Positions 28,126 to 35,985 of a DNA stretch of 64,000 bases are shown in pieces. The notes beneath the pieces were generated by a model. It did no database searches. It saw only the letters and a list, made by a program, of their open reading frames with translations, and had not been told where the DNA came from. Within the stretch, counting starts at the first letter, position 1; every line of letters begins with the position of its first letter. The position numbers were made by a program, and so were the translations under genes. The DNA comes from Saprospiraceae bacterium (GTDB taxonomy: Bacteria; Bacteroidota; Bacteroidia; Chitinophagales; Saprospiraceae): positions 992,001-1,056,000 of the forward strand of contig JADKAA010000024.1 of the NCBI GenBank assembly GCA_016715465.1, written 5' to 3'.

Positions 28126-29265
28126 TTATTTGATGGCCGGTGCCTCCACATCAGAAAAATCAAGTATAAATTTTGGCAAGCGCTCACCTTTAATTTCAAT
28201 GTTTGCAAGCTCCGCATAGAATTGATTTAATTCTTCATCGGTAAATTTCACAACCTCTGCGCCGTTATTTTCCATCATGTGTGCCATCTGTGTGGTACCG
28301 GGTATGGGTACAATCCATGGTTGTTGTGCCAGCAGCCATGCCAGAGATATTTGAGCCGGTGTGGCTTGCTTAAGTATAGCCCAATTTTGGATTAGTTCAA
28401 GGAGTGCGAGGTTATTCGTTAAGTTATCAGGAGAGAACCTGGATTCCAGCGCCCGGATGTCGCCCTGAGCAAATCTGGTATTTATGTCAATGGCTCCGGT
28501 CAACAATCCGACTCCGAGTGGACTCCAGCAAACAAAGCCGATGCCCAGTTCTTTGCAGAGTGGAAGGATCGTCTTTTCCGGCCCGCGCCATAATAGTGAA
28601 TATTCGTTTTGAATGGCGGTTACAGGATGAATGGCATGAGCCCTTCTTACAGTTTGCGCGCCGGGTTCTGACAGACCATAGTGCAAAACCTTTCCTTCCT
28701 GCATCAGGTCTTTAATGGCACCAACCACCTCTTCAATCGGTACGTTTGGATCCACACGGTGCTGTAATAAGAGATCAATCCGGTCGGTGCGCAGCCGTTG
28801 AAGCATTCCTTCCACCACCTCCTTAATATGTTCCGGTTGGCTGTTCAGGCCTGGCAAACGCTGCCCGGTCTTTTGATCTATGTTCCATCCAAACTTGGTT
28901 TCAATCACTACTTTATTTCTAAATGGTGCGATGGCTTCGCCCAGGATGCGCTCACATTCAAATGGGCCGTAAGCTTCCGCCGTATCGAAGAAAGTTACCC
29001 CACTGTCAAAAGCTTTGCGTATAATGTTCAACATTTCGGGTCTTGAAGGCAGAGTAGTTTGGTAAGTTCGGCTCATATTCTGTACGCCAAGTCCAATGCT
29101 GGAAACTTCCAGGCTTCCAAGCTTTCGGCGGCTTAAAGAAGGATTTAATTGCGGTGATTGAGGCATACTGTTTTTATCTAGGTTATTGGCCGCACTTGCA
29201 GCCGTAGCGAACATAGAGGCTCCTGCCAGTGCTAACCCTGATTTTAAAATATTTCGACGTTTCAT
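28126..29265 (-). CDS. Aldo/keto reductase with a twin-arginine signal
   Basis: 379 residues. The N-terminus MKRRNILKSGLALAGASMF is a Tat-type signal, suggesting export in folded form with cofactor. The AKR barrel follows: GVTFFDTAEAYGPFECERILGEA (catalytic Asp and Tyr), VIETKFGW (Lys), LLLQHRVDPNVPIEEV (His), and HYGLSEPGAQTVRRAHAIHPVTAIQNEYSLL. It reduces aldehydes or ketones with NADPH. It is co-oriented with the NTF2-like gene. Upstream lies a copy of the AraC operator, so it may belong to the same regulon as the esterases. Confidence 0.88.
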   Translation of the reverse strand: MKRRNILKSGLALAGASMFATAASAANNLDKNSMPQSPQLNPSLSRRKLGSLEVSSIGLGVQNMSRTYQTTLPSRPEMLNIIRKAFDSGVTFFDTAEAYGPFECERILGEAIAPFRNKVVIETKFGWNIDQKTGQRLPGLNSQPEHIKEVVEGMLQRLRTDRIDLLLQHRVDPNVPIEEVVGAIKDLMQEGKVLHYGLSEPGAQTVRRAHAIHPVTAIQNEYSLLWRGPEKTILPLCKELGIGFVCWSPLGVGLLTGAIDINTRFAQGDIRALESRFSPDNLTNNLALLELIQNWAILKQATPAQISLAWLLAQQPWIVPIPGTTQMAHMMENNGAEVVKFTDEELNQFYAELANIEIKGERLPKFILDFSDVEAPAIK

Positions 29266-29469
29266 AGTGAAGACATTAGTATTTGTGAGATTGATTATTA
29301 AAAGATGGAGTGGTCGTCATAATTGGCCTCTCTGGGTTTGGAAATGTTTCATTAAAGAAGACTGTATTTTTATCATCCATTTAATCTCCTTATTCAATGT
29401 TACCTTCTGTAGTAGAATTATTTTATTACAAAGGTGTGCTCATTTCCTCGCTATTTTGGTAGATAGATT

Positions 29470-29496
29470 ACGGATTTATCTACCAATTTAACGGAT
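29470..29496 (+). promoter_or_regulatory. Second copy of the AraC direct-repeat operator
   Basis: ACGGAT occurs at 29470 and 29491, again 21 bp apart, with spacer TTATCTACCAATTTA. Spacing, orientation and the internal ATCTACC match the site at 26327. It lies 205 bp upstream of the aldo/keto reductase start, on the far side from that gene, beside an AraC gene remnant. Confidence 0.6.
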
Positions 29497-29523
29497 ATTG
29501 TAAGCTCTGTCTTTCAACGACTC

Positions 29524-29625
29524 AATGAATTCTTGGATTTATATAAAAAATACCAGCAGGAATTTATAAGGCTCTTCAAGCAGAAAACCGGTATGTCTCC
29601 CAATGAATACAGGAAGTTGAACTGA
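29524..29625 (+). pseudogene. Remnant of an AraC-family regulator (C-terminus only)
   Basis: The frame encodes YQQEFIRLFKQKTGMSPNEY and ends RKLN-stop, closely matching the last helices of the intact regulator (FTRLFKQRMGLTPNEYRAQN). Neither the sensor nor the first HTH is present upstream, where the operator copy sits only about 30 bp away. The locus looks like a duplicated regulator that lost about 0.8 kb internally while keeping its operator and tail. Confidence 0.75.
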
Positions 29626-29735
29626 ATACAATAGGTGCTTTATTTGGTTATTCATACTTTTACTGCATAGGACCAAAAGTACTTATTAATCTATATTGAA
29701 ATCTATTCTCCTGGCTTCCTAAGGGTAGGCTTAAT

Positions 29736-31559
29736 TCACTTCACCACCAATTTATAGGTATATGACATGGTTCCACTGCTCACCTGCACCAAGACGAGCT
29801 GCCAGGCTGAATGGTCACATTCCCACTCAAATGTACTAAAGGGTGGGCTTTGGTGGCGACTCAAAATCTTGCCACTGATATCTGAAACCATTATTTCAGC
29901 AGAAAAATCGCTGGTATGGAGTGTAAAGCCTCTTTCTGATGGAAGATAGGTCCAAGGCAAAGAAGGGTAGTTGAATTCTTTTACGGCTGATGTATCAGAT
30001 TTCCGCCTCCAGCCCCGATTTTTGAAATTATGCGCCGCTTTGTTTACATCAATCAGGGGCTTTATATCGGGACAAGGAAGTTGAACACTGTTGACAATCT
30101 GTATAGCGGCAATGACCTCGTCTATGGCACCTGGTCTTATTTTTGATGCTCCGGTGGACATCAGCATTCTCAGATCTTGCGGGAGGATGCCTGCACTGCA
30201 CATAGACCACCCGTTGGGGTCTGAAGGGCTGTTATGAAACACATATTTCGTAGTATCTGTAGATTCGGGATTGAATCCAATGCCACCCTTGGTAATGGGA
30301 ATCGTAGATGTCCATTTCCCCGTCATCTTGTGGTAGAAGGAAGAGTCGATGCCAACAGGATCACAGGAAAAAGGGTTAGATGGCATGACAGAACAGTTGC
30401 TCAGATAAATTGAAGAGGTAAGTCCTGAATTGACCCATACCGGGGGATCAGGCGTAGTATCCACATAATCCAGGCCATCCAGGTAAGAGATTCCCAGGAG
30501 AGGCACCTCTTCCTGAAATCCTAATAAGCCATCGCAAAAAGTACCGGGTTGACCATCCACGGCATCTGCATTGTAAAAATAGACCATATCGTGGGCAGCG
30601 GTAGTACCGGTGAAATCATCTTTATAACATCCCAGGTCAGCATCGAGCCAAAGAGAAAAATAAAAATCATTGAGGGTCTCTTCGCCTTTGTTAATGATTT
30701 TGAACATCTGAAAAGTGGTTTGTTCAAGACTGTCTTGTGTGTGGTAATCAAAGGTGTATTGGTGGAGTTCCATATTCATAGCTTCTCCAGGAGTGAGTTT
30801 TTGAATACCCATCGCATCATTAATGATGTTTAAAGCCAGCATATCGGGAAAAGTAGCAAGTACATCTTCTTTCGATAACACAGAAAAATGCCGGGTATAA
30901 AAAGCGGGTAAATCACCATCGCAGGGATCGTAGACGCCATCTTCATTGTGATCATAAAACAGCACAATATTGAAATTCTCCGCGGTGGTGCCATGTATTG
31001 CAAAAAAGTGTGGATTACCTTCGCCCGGCCAGGCTAAAATTTCATTGGGCAATTGATTACACATATCCGGATTAATGCTGCCATCAGCATTGTAAAGCAG
31101 GGCAATGGCATCCAATATATTTTTCCTGGATACGGTAAAAGTTTTGTCCCACTTTTGGCAGTTACCCGGAGGATTAGATATGTGGTGAATGGGACCGGGA
31201 ACCCAGTCGGAGTTGCTTAAATTGTGTATATATCCGGCACCCGAGAATCGAAACTCTCCATTTTCGGTAATTCCGCCTACCCAGGGGGCAGCCGTGTAAA
31301 TCAGTGGAATTGTCTGGCCATCTCTCTGGAAATTGTATGCTGCATCTCCTGTATCATTGAATAATAAAGCCCCTGTAGTCGAAATGTTTTGATGGATAGG
31401 GCCGGAAGAATAATTGGTATTATAAATACCCATGTCACATGGGTTTTGTGCAAATGGAATCTGAGCAGAAAATAGCAGGAGGTAGAACAGGTGTTTTTTC
31501 AAAGTAAGTGATTTTTGAAAATTGAGTAAGCTTGGACTAAATCGGACATTACCTTGCAT
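29736..31559 (-). CDS. Large secreted protein with a T9SS-like C-terminus
   Basis: About 607 residues. A signal peptide (KKHLFYLLLFSAQIPFAQ) is preceded by a 20-residue extension, so a TTG at 31502 is an alternative start. The body has repeated beta-sandwich-like stretches, calcium-binding-like DHNEDGVYDPCDGDLPAF, and WVGGITENGEFRFSGAGY. It resembles secreted proteins of unknown role common in Saprospiraceae-like genomes. The last 80 residues (FSAEIMVSDISGKILSRHQ to YTYKLVVK) look like a degenerate sorting domain. Function unknown. Confidence 0.65.
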   Translation of the reverse strand: MQGNVRFSPSLLNFQKSLTLKKHLFYLLLFSAQIPFAQNPCDMGIYNTNYSSGPIHQNISTTGALLFNDTGDAAYNFQRDGQTIPLIYTAAPWVGGITENGEFRFSGAGYIHNLSNSDWVPGPIHHISNPPGNCQKWDKTFTVSRKNILDAIALLYNADGSINPDMCNQLPNEILAWPGEGNPHFFAIHGTTAENFNIVLFYDHNEDGVYDPCDGDLPAFYTRHFSVLSKEDVLATFPDMLALNIINDAMGIQKLTPGEAMNMELHQYTFDYHTQDSLEQTTFQMFKIINKGEETLNDFYFSLWLDADLGCYKDDFTGTTAAHDMVYFYNADAVDGQPGTFCDGLLGFQEEVPLLGISYLDGLDYVDTTPDPPVWVNSGLTSSIYLSNCSVMPSNPFSCDPVGIDSSFYHKMTGKWTSTIPITKGGIGFNPESTDTTKYVFHNSPSDPNGWSMCSAGILPQDLRMLMSTGASKIRPGAIDEVIAAIQIVNSVQLPCPDIKPLIDVNKAAHNFKNRGWRRKSDTSAVKEFNYPSLPWTYLPSERGFTLHTSDFSAEIMVSDISGKILSRHQSPPFSTFEWECDHSAWQLVLVQVSSGTMSYTYKLVVK

Positions 31560-31602
31560 CAAAGATATAATTCCACCCTCATGATTTCTTACTTCAGCAC
31601 CA

Positions 31603-32064
31603 TCACCTCACAAAATAATTATCGCACCCATCCACATAGCTGTCCAGGAAAGCCAGTTCGTTTTCACAAAAGGCGATGATGCCGGGTGTGAGGTACATGA
31701 GGGGTTGCGTATCGATGCCGTAATATCCGGCATGCAGGTCTTCGATTTTCCAGCTTGACGTTTGGGTCACCACACCGTTTTGACTTACTACGAGGGTGTT
31801 GTCTGCTTTAAATTCCAAATATAGACCTTTGAATTCGCTGCCATTGGCTTTTTCTGGGAACCAGAAACAGCGGATGTAGTACCATTTCCATTTGCCGATG
31901 AGGTGATTGTGTATGTAGGTGGTGTCGTGCGCGGGTACAAAATTACATTCGGTAAAAATGCCCAGGGTAATGGGTTGATGGGGTATATCCGGTTCATTTT
32001 TAACACAGGACAGGACAAAAACCAGACATAAAAAGATCAGAATTTTTGGATACAGGAATTTCAT
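31603..32064 (-). CDS. Hypothetical lipoprotein
   Basis: 153 residues with a lipobox (FVLSCVKN). The mature part has a lipocalin-like beginning, HLIGKWKWYYIRCFWFP, then YLEFKADNTLVVSQNGVVTQTSSWKIED, a pattern common in small Bacteroidota lipoproteins with a beta-barrel fold. Ligand unknown. It is 43 bp upstream of the large secreted protein on the same strand and may be co-transcribed with it. Confidence 0.65.
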   Translation of the reverse strand: MKFLYPKILIFLCLVFVLSCVKNEPDIPHQPITLGIFTECNFVPAHDTTYIHNHLIGKWKWYYIRCFWFPEKANGSEFKGLYLEFKADNTLVVSQNGVVTQTSSWKIEDLHAGYYGIDTQPLMYLTPGIIAFCENELAFLDSYVDGCDNYFVR

Positions 32065-32080
32065 ATATTTTTTGTTTTGG

Positions 32081-32139
32081 TTGGGGTAGAGGCGCGATTA
32101 ATCGCGCCTCTACCCCAATTTAATCGCGCCTCTACCCCA
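32081..32139. repeat. Perfect 38-bp REP-like palindrome plus a half copy
   Basis: The left arm TTGGGGTAGAGGCGCGATT (32081-32099) is joined without a loop to its exact reverse complement (32100-32118). A further half copy runs to 32139. The half copy supplies the last codons and stop of the RAYT gene. The core GATTAATCGCG is shared with the palindrome at 32333-32378. Confidence 0.75.
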
Positions 32140-32652
32140 TTTCAACTGATTATTGGTAATATAATTTTGAATGTTTTCAAATGATTGTGCATTGCGAATA
32201 ATATGGTCATAAAATCGTGATTGCCATTCAAAACCGGTGTGAATTTTGCGCATTTCGAATGAACACCGCCCTTTATACCATCTAATTATTCGCGAAATAT
32301 TTTCGTGAAACATAGGGTTTTTTGTGCCTGCAAATCCACCAGTGGAGACGCGATTAATCGCGTCTCCACTGGTGGATTCCATTTTATCAATAATCAAAAT
32401 ACCATGAACATGATTCGGCATCACCACAAAATTTCCTAATTTGATAAACGGAAAGTGATTGGAAATTTCTATCCAATATTGTTCGGCAATTATGCCAATG
32501 TCATTTAATTGCATGTCACCATCTCCAATTGCACCAAAAAAATGTTCCCTGTTTTTGGTGCAAATGGTAATAAAATACGAACCATTGTTACCATAATCCC
32601 AGGTTTGTAAACGGTCAGATGGTATGCGGTATTTATTTTTATATTTATTCAT
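32110..32652 (-). CDS. REP-associated tyrosine transposase (RAYT, Y1/IS200-like)
   Basis: 180 residues. The HUH metal site is H81-V-H83 in VVMPNHVHGILI, and the catalytic tyrosine is Tyr148 in SRFYDHIIRN. An N-terminal YFITICTKNREHFFG completes the Y1 transposase pattern. Such RAYTs nick single-stranded REP hairpins and are thought to spread them. Residues 92-107 are encoded by a perfect palindrome, and the C-terminus GRGAIKLG by a REP half copy. The ORF stays open through both. The enzyme may be active, or its gene may have been altered by its own substrate. Confidence 0.85.
   Translation of the reverse strand: MNKYKNKYRIPSDRLQTWDYGNNGSYFITICTKNREHFFGAIGDGDMQLNDIGIIAEQYWIEISNHFPFIKLGNFVVMPNHVHGILIIDKMESTSGDAINRVSTGGFAGTKNPMFHENISRIIRWYKGRCSFEMRKIHTGFEWQSRFYDHIIRNAQSFENIQNYITNNQLKWGRGAIKLG
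32333..32378. repeat. Perfect 46-bp palindrome inside the RAYT gene
   Basis: The first arm starts AATCCACCAGTGGAGACGCG and ends ATT; the second arm is its exact 23-bp reverse complement, with no loop. It is translated in frame as ESTSGDAINRVSTGGF in a variable loop between the HUH motif and the catalytic tyrosine. The core matches the palindrome at the gene's 3' end. Confidence 0.8.
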
Positions 32653-33059
32653 CTATCAACGCATTTTTTTGACACATACCTTTTCTGTTTTGCCGGGTTT
32701 GTGCAATTGATAAATTGAAAGACTAATACATGTAAAATATTCATAGGTTGAATTTTTCATTACCGGATATTGATCCCGTTTCTCAGGTTGAAACCGAAAA
32801 TTAATTATTAAATTTTGTAAAATTCGAAATTTATTGGATTTTTAATAAAAATATAGTATTGATTACATATTTTTCCCATATGAAAATGAAAAATTCAGAA
32901 CTTTTGGATGAAATATATTTTATTAAATTACCCAAATAGGTATTTCAAACAGTGTAGCAGCTGTTATTTTTGCTCAGGATTGGGATGTATCAAATGATCT
33001 TTAAAATTAAATTGTAAATCTCAGTCGGCTTACTTTATTGTCTTTATAAAATTTGTAAC
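32653..33059. other. AT-rich divergent intergenic region
   Basis: About 400 bp between divergent genes. It is very AT-rich with no repeat family or gene visible. ATAAAATTTGTAAC just before the ATG at 33060 resembles a -7 element with one extra base. Confidence 0.3.
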
Positions 33060-35414
33060 ATGAAGAATATTAACTTGAAGTTTGCTTTTATTTTTCCTTT
33101 ATGGCATGCCCTTTTGTTCCTGTGCTGGAGCATTGTATCATTTGCCCAGGGAGGCCCCGGCAAGGTGCGCGTGAACACTTTTGTGGATGGTATCGAACGG
33201 GAGTACCTTATCCATATTCCACTGAATTATGATGGTTCCAAGCCGGTGCCTTTGGTATTCATGTTGCACGGTACCAGCGGCGATGCCGACGTATTTTACA
33301 ATGCGTATGGGTGGAAAGAACTCAGCGAGACGGAGGGCTTCATTCCGGTATTTCCCTCATCCGGGAGGTATAAGATCAACGACAATGGTGAGTTAAAAAT
33401 GACTACCAAGTGGAATACCACGCCCGACGCTGAATGGACTTTCCAGGCTGGTGAAGAGGGTTATGACGACATAAAATTTTTGCGCAAGATCATTTTGGAA
33501 ATGAAAGCCAATTACCAGATCGATGAACGCCGCATTTACCTGAATGGCTTTTCAAACGGCGGACAAATGGCGGCGAAGTGTGCAGTGGAAATGAGCGACG
33601 TGCTGGCCGCAGTGGCCGAAAATGCCGGGTCTTATGCCATCGATACCGTCTATTTTCCCAAAAGAAAGCTACCCGTTTTATTTCAGGTGGGCAATGTAGA
33701 TTATGGTCCCGGCAATGAAGGACCGGAAGTTCCTTTGATATACCTCGACACCCTCATCACCACACCGGATTTGCCTTATCTGGGAGGTAAACATTATAGA
33801 ATTGCAAAAAACCACCAAAGAAATTTTGATCTGCGATCGGATTTTGAAATTGCAGGGGACACGAGTTTTGCGGTGGCAGCGACCTACCAGCCAATGAACC
33901 CGGGGCCGGGCACAGGTTATGAATTTAAGTTTATCCTAGTCAAAGGCCTTGCGCACAACTATCCCAATGGCAATAACCATCCGTTTAATGCACCGGTGAT
34001 CCACTGGAACTGGATGAAACAATACGTATTGGAAGAGGCAGGCAGCGGTGGTCCAACTACCCTTACCACCAATCTGGGACATGGCGGTGGTGAATACGAA
34101 GTTGATACAAAGGTCCACATCTGGTCTAAGCAAATAGATGGCAAGGTGTTTACCCATTGGTCGGGGGATACTTCATTCTTGGAATCACCCATCGAATATC
34201 ATACTGTGGTGACCATGCCAGACAAGGACATCAGCGTGACCGCCAATTATGCGGCTCTTGATCCGGATATGAAACTTTCTTTGTTTAATATTAAAGGTGC
34301 CGAACGCACTAAAAAAGTGTTGGCCTATTTTCCAACCCTTTCTAATATGAAAGGTGTAGTTTGGTTTTTTCACGGCACCAACGGCAATGCTGCCAACTTT
34401 ACCAGCGACATAGAGACCCGACAGTTGATTCACCTGTTGATGACCAGGGGTTATGGCATAGTGGGTTATACCAGCGAAGAGAGTGAGTTTGACCTGGATT
34501 TTGATAACGACGGCAATTACAGGTACACTTATGGGCTCGATTCCACTTTGCTTGATTTCGCAAACATAAGGGCCATAAGGGATACCTTCATTCAGATGGG
34601 GAAAATATACTCAGGCACGGTTCACATTGCCGCTGGCTATTCTGCGGGAAGTACCTTTTCAGAATTTGTATCAAATGTCTTAAACTGGCGGGCGGCGGTA
34701 GGTCATAATTCAAGCGGCAGTGAAGAGCTTTCTCTGATTGGAAATAAACCCTGGTTGCTTTCCATCTCCTTAAAAGACCGCAATCCCGCTGTGGGGCTTG
34801 AAGGAAATGCAGCAGCAAGGGTTCACCATATGAATTATCGTGACCGGGGGGTGTGCGCTACCTTGCATGAATATGATGAAGTTCCACTCTTTCCTGAGAG
34901 GTTCGACCGGTCTCCATTGATTTCAGAAGCATTGTCAATGGCCATCTACAATGAACTAAAAAACAACAACGCCCTGGATGAAAACAACCATTTTGTCGGC
35001 CCTTTCAATGAGATCGAGCTACTGGTGCTCAATGACCCCACTAGATTTCCGGTCATCCTTTCCCTGAGCACTGCCCAACTCTCTGACCTGGAAACCCAGG
35101 TCCAGGTAACCAATGCTGAACACAACCTCAAAGCAGATCTCAATGGGTTGACCTTAAATTTTATCGAAGAAATATGTGGCATGACTACGGCTGTGGTGGA
35201 CATTGATCAAGTTAATAACAACATTGCCATTCAACCAAATCCTGTTTCTGATGTCCTCTACCTTTCGAAGTTTAGTGACTGGCAGGTTTATAATGCACAG
35301 GGCCGCTTGATTTCCTCAGGACGGGGTAGTGAGATATCAGTGACCTCGCTTGCTGTCGGACTTTATGTAGTCGCTGCAGGCGAGGATAGACAGTTAGTGG
35401 TGGTTGTGCATTAA
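33060..35414 (+). CDS. Secreted double-hydrolase-domain protein with T9SS sorting domain
   Basis: 784 residues. A signal peptide ends near SFAQ. The first domain is a PHB-depolymerase/LpqC-like esterase: REYLIHIPLNYDG, VFMLHGTSGDADVF, nucleophile elbow YLNGFSNGGQMAAKCA, and a GLAHNYPNG histidine. A beta-rich linker follows (KVFTHWSGDTSFL to VTANYAALDPD). The second, more diverged alpha/beta hydrolase has VVWFFHGTNGNAANF and an elbow HIAAGYSAGSTFSEF. The C-terminus from IQPNPVSDVLYL is a T9SS tail. It likely degrades polymeric or polysaccharide-linked esters outside the cell. The specific substrate is unknown. Confidence 0.82.
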   Translation: MKNINLKFAFIFPLWHALLFLCWSIVSFAQGGPGKVRVNTFVDGIEREYLIHIPLNYDGSKPVPLVFMLHGTSGDADVFYNAYGWKELSETEGFIPVFPSSGRYKINDNGELKMTTKWNTTPDAEWTFQAGEEGYDDIKFLRKIILEMKANYQIDERRIYLNGFSNGGQMAAKCAVEMSDVLAAVAENAGSYAIDTVYFPKRKLPVLFQVGNVDYGPGNEGPEVPLIYLDTLITTPDLPYLGGKHYRIAKNHQRNFDLRSDFEIAGDTSFAVAATYQPMNPGPGTGYEFKFILVKGLAHNYPNGNNHPFNAPVIHWNWMKQYVLEEAGSGGPTTLTTNLGHGGGEYEVDTKVHIWSKQIDGKVFTHWSGDTSFLESPIEYHTVVTMPDKDISVTANYAALDPDMKLSLFNIKGAERTKKVLAYFPTLSNMKGVVWFFHGTNGNAANFTSDIETRQLIHLLMTRGYGIVGYTSEESEFDLDFDNDGNYRYTYGLDSTLLDFANIRAIRDTFIQMGKIYSGTVHIAAGYSAGSTFSEFVSNVLNWRAAVGHNSSGSEELSLIGNKPWLLSISLKDRNPAVGLEGNAAARVHHMNYRDRGVCATLHEYDEVPLFPERFDRSPLISEALSMAIYNELKNNNALDENNHFVGPFNEIELLVLNDPTRFPVILSLSTAQLSDLETQVQVTNAEHNLKADLNGLTLNFIEEICGMTTAVVDIDQVNNNIAIQPNPVSDVLYLSKFSDWQVYNAQGRLISSGRGSEISVTSLAVGLYVVAAGEDRQLVVVVH

Positions 35415-35900
35415 TGCGGGAAATAGTGGGAATCGGTAAATCGGTAAATTGGTAAATCGGTAAATCGGTAAATCGGGGGAATCGGGAGAATCGGGAGAAT
35501 TGTGGGAATCGGGTAAATCGGTAAATCGGTAAATCGGGGAAATCGGTAAATCGTGGGAATCGGGAAATCGTGGGAATCGGGGAAATCGAGCAATTCGGTA
35601 AATCGGTAAATCGGTAAATCGGTAAATTGGGGGAATCGGGAGAATTGCGGGAATCGGGGAAATCGAGCAATTCGGTAAATCGGTAAATCGGTAAATTGGT
35701 AAATCGGTAAATCGGTAAATCGGGGGAATCGGGAGAATCGGGAGAATTGTGGGAATCGGGGAAATCGGTAAATCGAGAAAACCGGGAAATCGAGAAAAAC
35801 GAGAAAACCGGGAAATCGTGGGAATCGGTAAATCGTGGGAATTGGGAAACCGGGAAATTGTGGGAATCGGTAAATTGTGGGAATCGGGAAATCTACCTTG
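35413..35900. repeat. Minisatellite built on an 8-bp unit
   Basis: About 490 bp of degenerate tandem ATCGGTAA and AATCGGGAG/AATCGTGGG units begin 0-1 bp past the stop of the hydrolase gene. Short stretches of the same units occur at 42015-42050 and 47395-47475. It ends in a family B copy (35893-35919). Open - strand frames here encode only FTDLPIYRF-type repeats and are not genes. Confidence 0.75.
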
Positions 35901-35985
35901 CTAATGCCAGATAAATAGGGAAGTAACAGTTTGCCATGGAACATTTCTTCAATAAATTCCACTGGAATACGCTGAAGCCATCAAT

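Noticed and set aside
35272..35962. Two long - strand open frames rich in FTDLPIYRF-like repeats
   Set aside because: They are translations of the 8-bp minisatellite in a stop-free frame, with no start context, signal or family.
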